A stretch of 64,000 nucleotides of DNA, taken from positions 1-64,000 of the IMG/VR virus record IMGVR_UViG_3300042525_000901. One strand, written 5' to 3'. Of this stretch, positions 32,309 through 41,700 are shown piece after piece. The stretch's first letter is position 1; every line of letters begins with the position of its first letter. The position numbers were made by a program, and so were the translations under genes. This DNA comes from a virus. The notes beneath the pieces are model-generated. The model was not told where the DNA came from, did no database searches, and saw nothing but the letters and a program-made list of their open reading frames with translations.

Positions 32309-32578
32309 TCATTTTGATAAAGTCGCAGTGGATACCGTATGTTCAACATCCGGCGTCAAAATTTTGTAGGTAACACCTTCCCACCCTTTTGGAGAGGGGT
32401 GAGCGTCTTTACAGGTAAACGTCACCCCTTCGCTTTTTGTTGCCTTGGCGAGCAACGCTTGGAGCATTGCGTCTCCCATAGAATCCGCTTCGACTTCAAT
32501 ATCCCAGTGCTGTAAATCAGTGTCGCGGCACAGGCGACGAGAGAACCCGGAGGCAAGATATTTATGCATCGTAGTCAT
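32309..32578 (-). CDS. Small unknown protein
   Basis: 89 residues. No signal peptide; a mixture of helix and beta strand (HWDIEVEADSMGDAMLQALLAK, then VTFTCKDAH). Starts just inside the 3' end of the preceding gene, so the genes of this minus-strand group overlap. Family not recognised. Confidence 0.45.
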   Translation of the reverse strand: MTTMHKYLASGFSRRLCRDTDLQHWDIEVEADSMGDAMLQALLAKATKSEGVTFTCKDAHPSPKGWEGVTYKILTPDVEHTVSTATLSK

Positions 32579-32783
32579 ACGTTACGGGTAAAGCTGCACG
32601 TGTAGCTTGGATGATCGTTTCGTCAGCCTTGACGGTTCCGATAATGGAACCTACTAACGCACCAATCGAAGCAATCGCCGCTTTAGTAGAGAGGCTTGAC
32701 GGGATGACGAAACCCGACGCGGCCAGACCGAAGGCGGTAATGGCAAATGATTTGATTGCGTACTGTTGAACAATGGCTCTCAT
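32562..32783 (-). CDS. Small membrane protein
   Basis: 73 residues with two hydrophobic segments (IKSFAITAFGLAASGFVI and AAIASIGALVGSIIG) and a short charged tail. First gene of the group running to 31773. Could be a holin-like or membrane regulatory peptide. Confidence 0.45.
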   Translation of the reverse strand: MRAIVQQYAIKSFAITAFGLAASGFVIPSSLSTKAAIASIGALVGSIIGTVKADETIIQATRAALPVTYDYDA

Positions 32784-32833
32784 GGCTTGCTTTCGGGTTT
32801 CGTCTAGAGATTGATATCGATTATAAATTGCTT

Positions 32834-33364
32834 CTACATCAAGAACTGATTGAGGGAGTTGGCCGAACGTTGCCGACGCTCCATTACTTCCTTTCCCGCC
32901 GTACCAGCTTGGTCGCCAGAGCCGAACACTGAGCCGGTCAGCGACTCAAACGCCGTCTGCAATGCTGTCGCGTTTGAATCGAGCTGAGAAGCAAACGCAG
33001 CCGCATATTGAACAGCCACTTCGTCGGCTAACGCAGCGCCCGCCTCGCTAGCCGATACTCGCAAGTCGGCTGCCCCACGGCTTAGGGTTTCAGCTACTTG
33101 CGCCATTGCCCCTTTTGACGGGCTAGCGTCTTGAATTTCGATGGCATCATTGGCGCTCTCGGGCAATGCCATTGCGTTAGCACTAACGACTGACTGAGGC
33201 TCGCCTGCGAGAGACGTGATCGCCAATTCTAGTTCTTTGTCGGTACAGCTTTCGATATAGTTGGGAGCCACGCCTTGAATGCCTGCGAGCGCTTCTCGCA
33301 GCAAGTCCTCAGTGATCTCGGGATTGCTTTGAGTGGCTCGGGTGACGGCAGTTTTGATTTGCAT
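32834..33364 (-). CDS. Unknown coiled-coil protein
   Basis: 176 residues, predominantly helical, rich in Ala and Glu (AAGLRVSASEAGAALADEVAVQYAAAFASQL). No catalytic motif. A promoter of the early family lies directly upstream. It may be a scaffold, a regulatory protein or a DNA-associated protein; not recognised. Confidence 0.5.
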   Translation of the reverse strand: MQIKTAVTRATQSNPEITEDLLREALAGIQGVAPNYIESCTDKELELAITSLAGEPQSVVSANAMALPESANDAIEIQDASPSKGAMAQVAETLSRGAADLRVSASEAGAALADEVAVQYAAAFASQLDSNATALQTAFESLTGSVFGSGDQAGTAGKEVMERRQRSANSLNQFLM

Positions 33365-33405
33365 TTGCGAAACCCTCTTGGGGTGATTGATTTGCTTCTT
33401 TGTTC

Positions 33406-33432
33406 AGTATACACAAAACACGCGACACACAC
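33406..33432 (-). promoter_or_regulatory. Early-type promoter
   Basis: On the minus strand: TTTGTGTG, CGTGTTTTGTG, then TATACT with a TG extension, about 45 bp before the 33364 start. Confidence 0.55.
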
Positions 33433-33435
33433 AAA

Positions 33436-33867
33436 TTAAGTGATAGCTTCAAAGAGCGCGGGACGTGTTTCGAGTTTTTGGGCGAGTTGGCGATCACATA
33501 ACGACTTTGCCCATGCTTCGTAATTGCGCTGAAAACAGGAAAAGTTTAGCTTTTCGTCCGAACATCGCGAGATCGCGCGGGCATAGTCTGTCCAGCAAAA
33601 ATACTTTGAGCGCTCGCTTCGGACAGCATGTAGAACCCACATCGAGTAAGGGCAGAGGTTTCGCCGTTTAACGCGGGTGCGGGCGTTCACGTATGTTACG
33701 AACCGCCAATCGACCGGCAATGAATCAGCAAGTTGCTGCTCTGTTGTGGCAAGCGTGTTTTTGGCAACGCCGATTGTATTGGCGAACGTTTGGCGATCAG
33801 TTGCGCGATTTTCAGACAGCAAGCAATCGTGAATTGTCTTTGGCGGCTCCAAGGGCAAGATAATCAC
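33436..33867 (-). CDS. Unknown protein coupled to nuclease gene
   Basis: 143 residues from the GTG at 33867, which overlaps the stop of the nuclease gene (GTGA); the longer upstream frame is disfavoured. Two Cys-x-x-type pairs and basic helices (TYVNARTRVKRRNLCPYSMW). It may assist the nuclease. Not recognised. Confidence 0.5.
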   Translation of the reverse strand: MIILPLEPPKTIHDCLLSENRATDRQTFANTIGVAKNTLATTEQQLADSLPVDWRFVTYVNARTRVKRRNLCPYSMWVLHAVRSERSKYFCWTDYARAISRCSDEKLNFSCFQRNYEAWAKSLCDRQLAQKLETRPALFEAIT

Positions 33868-34517
33868 GACACTAGATCCCCATAGCGGTCGTACCACTGC
33901 ACGAGCCAATTTTCAAACAGCTCTAGCATTTGCTCGTAGGTTTCGTTCTTGGCGTCTACACGTTTCAGTCTCATGACGTGAGCGTTACCGTTGGGCAGGG
34001 CGAAAATGATTCGAGCTTCGTCGATTAGGTCGTCTCCGATCGCGTGCCAGTATGCGGCAATTTGACAAAGGTATCCAATACACTGAGCCGACGATCGGGC
34101 GCGGCGCGAGGCTGGGGCTTTCCAGTCGATTACGACTTTGATGGTTTGCCCTTTCTCTACGATCTCGCCGTAGAAATCGTATGACCCTGCATAACGCAAG
34201 CCGCGCAATTCCCCAATGATTTGCTGTTGGCGATCGTAAATGCGCTCAACCTTATCAAGCTCTGGCAGGACGGAAACAAGCCACGGACGATACTGCGGCT
34301 CAATTTCACACAGACCTGTGTCGAGGTAGCGGTCAATCGCCGCTTCTACTATGTTGCCTCGCCCCAAGTGGTCAACACCGGGCTTGGAATACGATTGAAT
34401 GATTGCATCTGTAATGTCGGGCTCACTGCATTTGGCAATCGTGGTGACGCCCGGTAGCAAGCCGATCGGTGTTTGATGTAGGCGTTGACCGCCTACTGTT
34501 TTGTGCGTTGCGAGCAT
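33864..34517 (-). CDS. PD-(D/E)XK nuclease (Cas4/RecB-like)
   Basis: 217 residues from the ATG at 34517, which has CAGGAAAC as ribosome binding site. Catalytic pattern: Asp in AGSYDFYG (about 125), Asp and Lys in VVIDWKAP (about 142-147), and a Q-x3-Y segment in QIAAYWHA (about 166). This is the fold of RecB-type and Cas4-type nucleases, and of phage recombination exonucleases. It would resect DNA ends for recombination. No Cys cluster for an iron-sulphur centre is seen. Confidence 0.75.
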   Translation of the reverse strand: MLATHKTVGGQRLHQTPIGLLPGVTTIAKCSEPDITDAIIQSYSKPGVDHLGRGNIVEAAIDRYLDTGLCEIEPQYRPWLVSVLPELDKVERIYDRQQQIIGELRGLRYAGSYDFYGEIVEKGQTIKVVIDWKAPASRRARSSAQCIGYLCQIAAYWHAIGDDLIDEARIIFALPNGNAHVMRLKRVDAKNETYEQMLELFENWLVQWYDRYGDLVS

Positions 34518-34549
34518 GTTTCCTGCTGTCTTGTCTTTCGTTCTTGCCG

Positions 34550-34577
34550 CATTATACCCCAATAGCGCAAACTCGCG
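34550..34577 (-). promoter_or_regulatory. Early-type promoter
   Basis: Minus-strand TTTGCGCTATTGGGG followed by TATAAT, 35 bp before the nuclease start codon. Slightly divergent member of the promoter family. Confidence 0.5.
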
Positions 34578-34594
34578 TTACTCGTGAAATTGAC

Positions 34595-34624
34595 AAAAAA
34601 AAGACCGCACGAGGTTGTGCGATC
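34595..34624 (-). terminator. Minus-strand terminator
   Basis: GATCGCAC and GTGCGGTC pair around a 6-nt loop and are followed by eight T on the minus strand. It ends the 34669-35250 gene. Confidence 0.85.
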
Positions 34625-34668
34625 AATGGGCTGTGTTTGTGAGCGGTTGAGTTGTGCCTGTTGGTTGA

Positions 34669-35250
34669 TTATGCGAGCTTAGAAAACGAGATTCGCTCCC
34701 ATGCCGGTCGCCCGAGGTCGTTAGGTTCAAGGCATGTTTTGCACGTAACGACGTTATCGCCCACGACTACGCTGACGCGACCTAGTGCATCAGGAACGTC
34801 TCTCAGGGCGGAAAGCAACTCTTGGCATTCGGAGTGCCACCGAATGTGTATTTCGCTCCAGTCGTAATCGATTGCGTCGGGCGGGATTTTGTACCCTGAC
34901 GCAATCAATTCGTTCGCTGTGTTGAGGACTTTTTCAGCTAAAGTTTGGAGGTGACTGGGTTTACTCATGACTGCATCCCGCGATTCTATCGACAGGTTCG
35001 ACTCGATGCGATTTACCGCGTCAAGGATAGCCACCACCTGCTCTTTGATGGAGTCGATAGAATCGGCGGGTCTGAGATCTTGGCCACCTTTAGCGAAGAG
35101 GACTTCGACGCCGTGCGCTAGCCCTACCCGAAGAACGTCAGCAAGGCTTAGATCTTTTTCTCGTGCAACTTTTTCGACGATACCCATCGTCGTCTTTGTT
35201 AAAGTTACGCTCAGTCGTTCGGTCTTAAGTTCGCGATTTCGGGCTGTCAT
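34669..35250 (-). CDS. Ribbon-helix-helix DNA-binding protein, candidate array binder
   Basis: 193 residues from the ATG at 35250 (AAGGAG ribosome binding site); the frame extends upstream but a start there lacks one. The N-terminal 55 residues look like a ribbon-helix-helix domain: a strand RLSVTLTKT, then helices IVEKVAREKDLSLADVLRVGLAHGVEVL. The C-terminal part has two helical regions and a strand with VVTCKTCLEP. Such proteins bind short tandem sites as dimers. It is a candidate binder of the 11-bp iterons, but only by family logic; no evidence of contact is in the sequence. Confidence 0.6.
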   Translation of the reverse strand: MTARNRELKTERLSVTLTKTTMGIVEKVAREKDLSLADVLRVGLAHGVEVLFAKGGQDLRPADSIDSIKEQVVAILDAVNRIESNLSIESRDAVMSKPSHLQTLAEKVLNTANELIASGYKIPPDAIDYDWSEIHIRWHSECQELLSALRDVPDALGRVSVVVGDNVVTCKTCLEPNDLGRPAWERISFSKLA

Positions 35251-35330
35251 TTGCCTTGACTCCTTAGTTGTTTTTTGAGGACACCCCAAGATTGTGCTGA
35301 GGTGTATTATTTTCGTTTGGCGTGAATTGT

Positions 35331-35365
35331 AGGCGATCGCTCGTAATGCGAGATCGCCTGTTTTG
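35331..35365 (-). terminator. Hairpin after the C5 methyltransferase gene
   Basis: AGGCGATC and GATCGCCT form an 8-bp stem with a short internal GC stem (CTCG with CGAG). It lies between the methyltransferase stop and the 35250 start. The T run is weak, so it may be an RNA structure rather than a classic terminator. Confidence 0.5.
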
Positions 35366-35373
35366 TGGTTGTC

Positions 35374-36378
35374 TTACGGGCTAAGATTTGCAATCTGCGA
35401 GATTAGCCCGTAGTACAGCGGAGGCGGGACACTGTACCCCACGATCGAGCCAGTGACGGCCAACGACTTGGGCATCTGATACCAATCAGGGAATCCACCC
35501 CATCGAGCAAGGCAACGTCCATCGGCTTGTCGTGCAATACCGTCGTCGGTGATGATGTCGATAAAGCGATTGCGATCGCTCATCTTGTCCTTTTCGCCGT
35601 TATGCCAGTCGCATGAGACGCGCCGTAAAATCGTCCACATCGGTTCATCTTTGGTGAGCACTCGTGGCGTCCCGTTGCGGTAGCCTGAACGCTCGATCAA
35701 GAGTGGCGTGGCAGAACCATGGGGCTTGATGGCATTTTTCTCTACAGGTAGCAGTGTCGTCTCCGGCAACTCATAGGCGAACGATTTGATCGCATCCCAC
35801 CAGCCAATCTTTACCCCTTGAGGTTGGATTTGAGGGGCGAACGCATGGCGAACGGCAATCCCGAAAAATCGGCGTCGGTCTTGTGGTGTGCCAAAGTCCG
35901 CAGCGTTGAAGACGGCTTCTTTCACCCAATAACCTTCCGACCAAAGGTAATCACGAATCATGTACCAGCTTTCAGATTTGCGATAGGCTGGAACGTTTTC
36001 GATTGTAACGATTCGCGGATGGACTGAGTTGATCGCTCGGGTGACGGCTTCCGCCATTTCCACGTCTAACGATCGCTCCCCTCGATCTCGCTTCGCCAGT
36101 GAGAAATTAGTACAGACGGGCGATGCGTGGAAGATGTCGGCACGGGGTAGCTCATCGGCGCAGTCTTGGATCGATCGGCGGATAACTTCATGGCCGTATT
36201 CAGCGAAGTTGAGGTCGTTGGCGTCAGCGAGGGCGGCACTAAGGTTCGGCATGGTCGGATCAAATTCGACGCTCGCGATCGGGCGAATTCCAGCCATCAC
36301 CGCACCGGCTTCGACGCCACCGCCACCGGCAAACGCGGTAACGATGGTTGGGGCGTCAGGGGGAAGGGTTGGTTTCAC
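35374..36378 (-). CDS. DNA cytosine-5 methyltransferase
   Basis: 334 residues from a GTG at 36378 with GGAGG upstream. Motif I TAFAGGGGVEAG (about 14-25), motif IV with the nucleophile Cys89 in SPVCTNFS, motif VI ENV (127-129), motif VIII QDRRRFF (166-172), motif X IVGYSVPPPLYYGL. Only one residue separates Pro and Cys, an unusual but still workable form of motif IV. It could protect the element from host restriction or set epigenetic state. Target sequence cannot be read from the sequence. Confidence 0.88.
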   Translation of the reverse strand: MKPTLPPDAPTIVTAFAGGGGVEAGAVMAGIRPIASVEFDPTMPNLSAALADANDLNFAEYGHEVIRRSIQDCADELPRADIFHASPVCTNFSLAKRDRGERSLDVEMAEAVTRAINSVHPRIVTIENVPAYRKSESWYMIRDYLWSEGYWVKEAVFNAADFGTPQDRRRFFGIAVRHAFAPQIQPQGVKIGWWDAIKSFAYELPETTLLPVEKNAIKPHGSATPLLIERSGYRNGTPRVLTKDEPMWTILRRVSCDWHNGEKDKMSDRNRFIDIITDDGIARQADGRCLARWGGFPDWYQMPKSLAVTGSIVGYSVPPPLYYGLISQIANLSP

Positions 36379-36456
36379 TCGGCCTCCAACAAAGACAGTT
36401 GACCTGACCGACGCTGATCAATCTCGACGTATTGATGGAACTGCCAAGCCCACCAC

Positions 36457-36867
36457 TCAGCAGGTCTTGATAAGTCTGTGGCATCCATCGTTACTGTGCC
36501 GAACAAAAACATCGCCAGACGGTGTAACAACGTAGCAGTAGGTCAGGTTTGCAAGACCTAGGTCTTCTGCCCAATCAAAAAGCAGCTTGTACTCGCCCCG
36601 ATCTTTGGCGACAGTGCCAAGCAAATCAGTCAAAATCTTTTCACACGTTAACTCTTGTCGCAATTCCCACGTAAGCAAGTAAGGTTCTGCAACGTATGCC
36701 GAAACTTTAACAATGACTCCATTTTCAATGTAATTATTTGCTTCCTTTTTAGCTCGTTCAATAGCGTGAGCCTCGCTTAGTCGCATATCGAACGCGAACT
36801 CAATTTGGTGAATTTCTTGGCTGTCATCAATCCACTCGACACGAACGAAACGATCTTGAATTTGCAT
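36457..36867 (-). CDS. Unknown small protein
   Basis: 136 residues. Mixed beta strand and helix (RFVRVEWIDDSQEIHQIEFAF, AHAIERAKKEANNYI). A DUF-like domain that I do not recognise. It lies between the clamp gene and the C5 methyltransferase on the same strand. Confidence 0.5.
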   Translation of the reverse strand: MQIQDRFVRVEWIDDSQEIHQIEFAFDMRLSEAHAIERAKKEANNYIENGVIVKVSAYVAEPYLLTWELRQELTCEKILTDLLGTVAKDRGEYKLLFDWAEDLGLANLTYCYVVTPSGDVFVRHSNDGCHRLIKTC

Positions 36868-36929
36868 TGCTTTTACAAAATAATGGTCAGTGATTGGGCA
36901 AGATCAGTTAGTACCTTGCCCCATAAGAA

Positions 36930-38069
36930 CTAATCCCGAATCTGTACCGGCATGACGAGGTGTGTCATTTTTGTGCCCCCGAGGGGGGTAATGATCACGG
37001 GTGAAGTGGGCGTATTGAACTGCATTTGCACCTCCGTTGATTGCAGGTTTCGCAGCGATTCCATCACGTATTTCACGTTGAAGGCGATCGTCAAGCCATT
37101 GCCAGTCAGTTGGATGTTGAGCGATTCTTTGCCACTGCCCACATCGGCAGCATCGACACTGAGGGCGAGGGTTTGGCTTTTCTCGTTGATCGTAAATTTG
37201 ACGATGTTGTTCTTGCGATCAGCAATTACCGCGATCCGTTCCAGGGTGCTGAGAAGCTGACGACGATCGACCGTCATCTGGGTGGCGAACTGTTGCGGGA
37301 TGAGCTGACGATAAGCCGGATACGTCCCGTCCAGCTTGCGGCTTGTAATCCGCTGATCATCCATCTCAAACACCACCTGACTATCGTCAAAGTGCAACTT
37401 AACCGCTTCGTCACCGTTCATCTTGGCCAAAGCCCGCTCTAGTTCCCGCAACGCATTCGCCGGGATGGTGACCGCCACATCCTTTAGCGACTCATCCGCC
37501 GCTGCATCATCATCGATCGTTTCCACCACCGCGAGACGATGCCCATCGGTTGCCGCAAACTCTAGGCCATGCTGACCCATCGACAAATGAACCCCGGTTA
37601 ACACCTGTTTTGTCTCGTCACTGCTGGCGGAGAACAATGCCCCGCGCAATCCTTCGGTTAACGTCTCCGCAGCGATCTCGATCGTCTTACCGTCCTCGAT
37701 CCATGGCAGTTCAGGGAATTCCTCCGAACTCATGCCGCGTAATTCGTAGTTACCGGTTAGGCAGGTGAGCGTCGTCAAGGTGGCGTCCGGCTCATTTTCC
37801 AGGGAGATCGGGCCGTCCGGCAGGCGGGATACGATATCGTTTAGCAGTTTCGCCGGGATAGCAATCTCGCCGCTTTCGTCTACCGTCGCGGCAAAGCTGG
37901 TACGAATTCCGAGGCTTAGGTTAAACCCAATTAGCGAGACTTGCTGCGTCGTGGAACAAGCCACAACACGAACGTTTGCCAATACCGGATGGGTCGGGCG
38001 GGATGGGACGGCACGAAGTGCAAAACTAACAGCATCAGCAAGTTGAGAGCGATTACAAGTAAATTTCAT
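36930..38069 (-). CDS. dnaN: DNA polymerase III beta sliding clamp
   Basis: 379 residues, the full length of a bacterial DnaN. Diagnostic features are the N-terminal MKFTCNRSQLADAV, NPVLANVRV-type strand, the LTCLTGNYELRGMSSEEFPELP segment (domain 2), the LTGVHLSMGQHGLEFAATDGHRLAVVE strand, and the C-terminal TPLGGTKMTHLVMPVQIRD with a methionine-proline-valine tail. The intact clamp suggests the element can run replication with partial independence from the host clamp. Its start overlaps the preceding small ORF. Confidence 0.92.
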   Translation of the reverse strand: MKFTCNRSQLADAVSFALRAVPSRPTHPVLANVRVVACSTTQQVSLIGFNLSLGIRTSFAATVDESGEIAIPAKLLNDIVSRLPDGPISLENEPDATLTTLTCLTGNYELRGMSSEEFPELPWIEDGKTIEIAAETLTEGLRGALFSASSDETKQVLTGVHLSMGQHGLEFAATDGHRLAVVETIDDDAAADESLKDVAVTIPANALRELERALAKMNGDEAVKLHFDDSQVVFEMDDQRITSRKLDGTYPAYRQLIPQQFATQMTVDRRQLLSTLERIAVIADRKNNIVKFTINEKSQTLALSVDAADVGSGKESLNIQLTGNGLTIAFNVKYVMESLRNLQSTEVQMQFNTPTSPVIITPLGGTKMTHLVMPVQIRD

Positions 38070-38188
38070 GTTTTGAGTTTTTGGATAGCTTGAGTGATTG
38101 CGTCAAAAGCAACAGAGCGGCATTCGGGGCTTAAGTTGAGGTAATCAAATGCGACCTCTGCTCGGTTGATCCGAAGCCGTTGGGTCAA
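38066..38188 (-). CDS. Small ORF before DnaN (40 aa)
   Basis: A TTG at 38188 gives 40 residues; the longer frame to 38284 overlaps the next gene by 90 bp and seems unlikely. The peptide contains INRAEVAFDYLNLSPECRSVAF and ends in lysine. It lies just after the stop of the 38194 gene and its own stop overlaps the DnaN start (ATGA), so it may function mainly in translational coupling. Confidence 0.4.
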   Translation of the reverse strand: MTQRLRINRAEVAFDYLNLSPECRSVAFDAITQAIQKLKT

Positions 38189-38193
38189 GGCGT

Positions 38194-38604
38194 TTACGTC
38201 TCCAAAGAGGTCAGCGCATCGACCGCGATCATTAGCAAGCGCTTGGCGTCCGAGAGAATCTGGCGGGTGCGCTTCTCCCCCCAAAGCTCGATCATGATCT
38301 TTTTTGCCTCACCAGCCTCGCCACATACGGCGAATTGAGCTACGGTCATGGCACTGTCAATCATTTGCAATTTCATATCAACCGGCTGCGGCTCAGGCGT
38401 TGGAGCAACTTGATCGCCTAGCGCGTCGCGAGCGTCTTGCAATTCCCAATCTGCTGGGAGGTTGGAAACAAATTGTGCTGGGCATTCGCTTGCCAGTAAC
38501 GCAGCCTTGATCTCACTTGCACCAGCCTCTCGGACGATCGCCATTGCGATCTCCCCAGACTTGCACATCCGCATTCGATTCTTGATTTTGCCTGACAGAG
38601 CCAT
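38194..38604 (-). CDS. Unknown helical protein before DnaN
   Basis: 136 residues from the ATG at 38604 (AGG upstream); the frame further upstream runs through the promoter. It contains EIAMAIVREAGASEIKAALLASE and a C-terminal helical region with ALTSLET. No recognised family. It is the first gene of a minus-strand operon with the clamp. Confidence 0.5.
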   Translation of the reverse strand: MALSGKIKNRMRMCKSGEIAMAIVREAGASEIKAALLASECPAQFVSNLPADWELQDARDALGDQVAPTPEPQPVDMKLQMIDSAMTVAQFAVCGEAGEAKKIMIELWGEKRTRQILSDAKRLLMIAVDALTSLET

Positions 38605-38629
38605 GCGCCTAACCTTTTGGTTTTGTTCT

Positions 38630-38656
38630 GACACCATTATACACAAAACACGCAAA
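38630..38656 (-). promoter_or_regulatory. Early-type promoter
   Basis: Minus-strand TTTGCGTGTTTTGTG followed by TATAAT (near 38635), TG-extended. It is the clearest member of the family and drives the clamp operon. Confidence 0.65.
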
Positions 38657-38701
38657 CTTGATTGATTACTTTGTCTGCGTGTTTTGCGATGGAATGCGGG
38701 G

Positions 38702-41700
38702 CTACATGGCGAACATGCGAACAGCGGACGAGACTTTGACTGGCTGGCCGTTCCCGTCTGTTAGCGTGCCTAGGTGAGGCCAGAACAATGCCGTCCCTAG
38801 CTGCATGGTTCCATCTTCGTGATGCGTGAATGTGCGCGTGTAATCAGCGTGTGGCGTTGATTCAGTCGGCAGGACGGTGCTGATGGTCGTTGCGAACTCG
38901 ATTATCTCGCCTTCCGGTGTGGTTAGTGTTCCGAGGTTCGCATCAGGATGAGCAATTTTCCATGATTTCGCCTTGTCGTCCCAAGCCCAAACCCAATCGA
39001 CATTAGCTAGCCATGCGATCCATGTAATACCTTTTATATAGGGGTAAGTGGTTGACGTGGCACGCTCTGCAATCGGCTGTGATTCACTTGCTGTAACCGT
39101 TTCAGCCGATCCAACTGGTTCGTCGTCGTTGGATTCGTCCGGGGTGATATATTCCTGGTAAGCAGCCTCAAAACGCTTCTGGATTGCGACAACGGTTTCC
39201 CCTTCAAATTTGTCTTCACTGAACCCGTACATCGTGGGTTCGCCTTTCTTCCCACGCGATTTGCGGGTGGGGTTGTAGCCCAGGAATCGAAGGCAAGCAT
39301 GAAGGAAACGAAGCGAATCACGGCGCACTGAAACACCAAAAGCGAGATCTACAAGGCTGCGTTGTTCGCGAGTTAGCGAGCCGTACCAAGCGTCAACATC
39401 GTCGCGAGTCCAGTCTTCCGATCTTTCAACCCATTGCATCAAATCAATCTCGGATAGCGCTTTGACTTTGAGGGTCATAAATCCCCAGTCAAACAAGAGG
39501 GTTTGCGATCGGTCGTAGGTTCGCAGGCGCTTGGCATCATTCACGAGAGCGTAAGACGGATTGAGAAACGCGACGCGCAATTCAATGCGACGTAGGTAAG
39601 CGCGATCGTCATGCCGCACCAAGCGGACGAACTCGGGTGTAATCTCGCGACCGGGAACACGATCTTGCAGTAGCGACTTTTGAGCGCTGTAACGCAATCC
39701 AGGATCAACGCAATCACGACGTAGAATCTCTAGTGCGTCTTCACGGTTAAGGCCGCCCGGTGCGTCCGCTTCACGCGCGGCCTCGGCATCAATAATTTCG
39801 TCTGCTACGGCTTGACGATCCTCTTCGATTTCGTCGTCCCGTTCGGCCATGATTTTGGTGATAGTTTTGCCGTCGGCTTCCAGCGATTCGTATAGGTTGC
39901 CTGCGAGATCAAACTTGGAGCAGTTGGCCGATGCCGTGTACTCACACCACGCCGTGAGCCACGGGTGAGAGTAGCGCTTCGTCACCGGATCAAACAGGCG
40001 CATCATGTTCGCTTGGTGGATTTCGTCAGGGCCTAGCCCGTGAGGTAGGCCATAGCGAGAATACTCAAGAATCGCGTGCAAGTTTTCGCGATTCACTTCC
40101 GACTGGCGCGACTCCAGTACGGACACAAACGGGCTGTGAGCCGCGTAGGTTTGGCCGCCGATCGCGTTGACAGCGATGAAGCGCTCAACCGGCACGCGGT
40201 AGCGACCGAGCATCTGTAGCGCGGCTTGGTGGGTTGTCTCGCCGCCCTGGAATAGGGCGTACACCCGATCAAAGTAGGGAACGGTGATCGACAATCCCGA
40301 CTCAACCGAGGGCGAGCACAAATAGAAATCGTAGTCGTGAGCCAGGATGAAAGCGTCAGGATCTTGGATGAACTTTTGGGCAAGTTCCTGTAGCTCTTTC
40401 CCGTGATCGCCACTCAATACTTTGGAGTCGATGCGTAAAGTTTTCGCGCCAAACGACTTGACTAAAAGCTCCTCAATTGAATGCAGCCAGATCCGTGATG
40501 ACGATTGAATCAGGCATTTTTTGCGATCAGCAGCGGCAGAGAGTAAGTGCGTTTGCAGTGCCTCGTCACAGCCGGTACGAGTTGCTTTCCCGTTCGAGCC
40601 GATTGACCCATCAAACCAGGTGACGGGATAAGCGATCGCGGTGTCGTATTTATTGACGTGCGCGTGAGCCTTGAACTCCTGAGAGGCGATCGCACGCACG
40701 GTGCGGACTGATTTTGATGACGCGGCTGCATCAGCAAGAATGATGTGACGATTGCCTCGAAACAGCTCGCCCATCAATCCAAGGATTTCGCAACGGTCAT
40801 TGGCGTTGATGGTTCCGCCCAGCAGTGCGTGGGGGAACACCGACTCGCATTCGTCAATGAAGACGATTGTGTTTTCGTGACTGCTACCGTCCCACCACGG
40901 CATTTCCAATTTTTTTAGGGAATCAGCGCAGAGGAACATGACGCGAGAGTTTCGCATCTGATCCAAACTGGCATCAGCTAAAACAGTCGAGCCAAACTCT
41001 GATAGACGCTCAACCGTTTGGCGGCCAAGAGCGTTGCGGTATCCGATGACTAGCACTCGCAGTGTTGAGTCTTCTCGTAACCACTGAGCAAGCAATTCTG
41101 TCTTGCCTGTCCCCATCGGAGACTTGACTACGGTAACGCCCTTTTGACGCGGTAGGGCGATCGCACTTGACGAAAGGTAGCGGAGTTCGTGCTCGGTTGT
41201 AGGGATATCATCAAGCCCGTCTAGTCGCCGCATTTCGCGCTTGACCTTTTCTGTGAGAATTCGCTTGCGAACATCGCGTCGGGTTTGCCCTGGTTCCCGA
41301 CGCGATTCAACGTCATCAGCATCCAACACGCAGTTGGCGAACCACGTGTCTACGTCAACGAACTTGATTGAGCTTTTGGCCGCCGGGGTCTGATTCAGGA
41401 GATCGTCATAATCAAAGCGAGATTTGTCATACCCGTGACCCCAATCGGCGATCGTGACCTCTTCCGATGCTGCATCCAGAATCGTCAGCGTCTTCCAGTC
41501 CCGCTTGGCAACCCCCGAGTTAACGAGCGAACCCGCGTCTGGGTAAAACACGACTGGTAGCTTTTGCCCCGCCATTTTGCGGATCTCTTCAATCTCGCTC
41601 ATCAGCCATGCAGGGCTGTTGAAGAACTGGCCACCGAAGCAGCCGACGAACACTGTCTCACCATCGAGATGGGCTGAGTAAAACGGTTTCCCTGTGCCTT

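Noticed and set aside
38066-38284. Full 72-residue reading of the ORF before DnaN
   Set aside because: It overlaps the preceding gene by 90 bp; a shorter TTG-started form directly after that gene's stop is more sensible.
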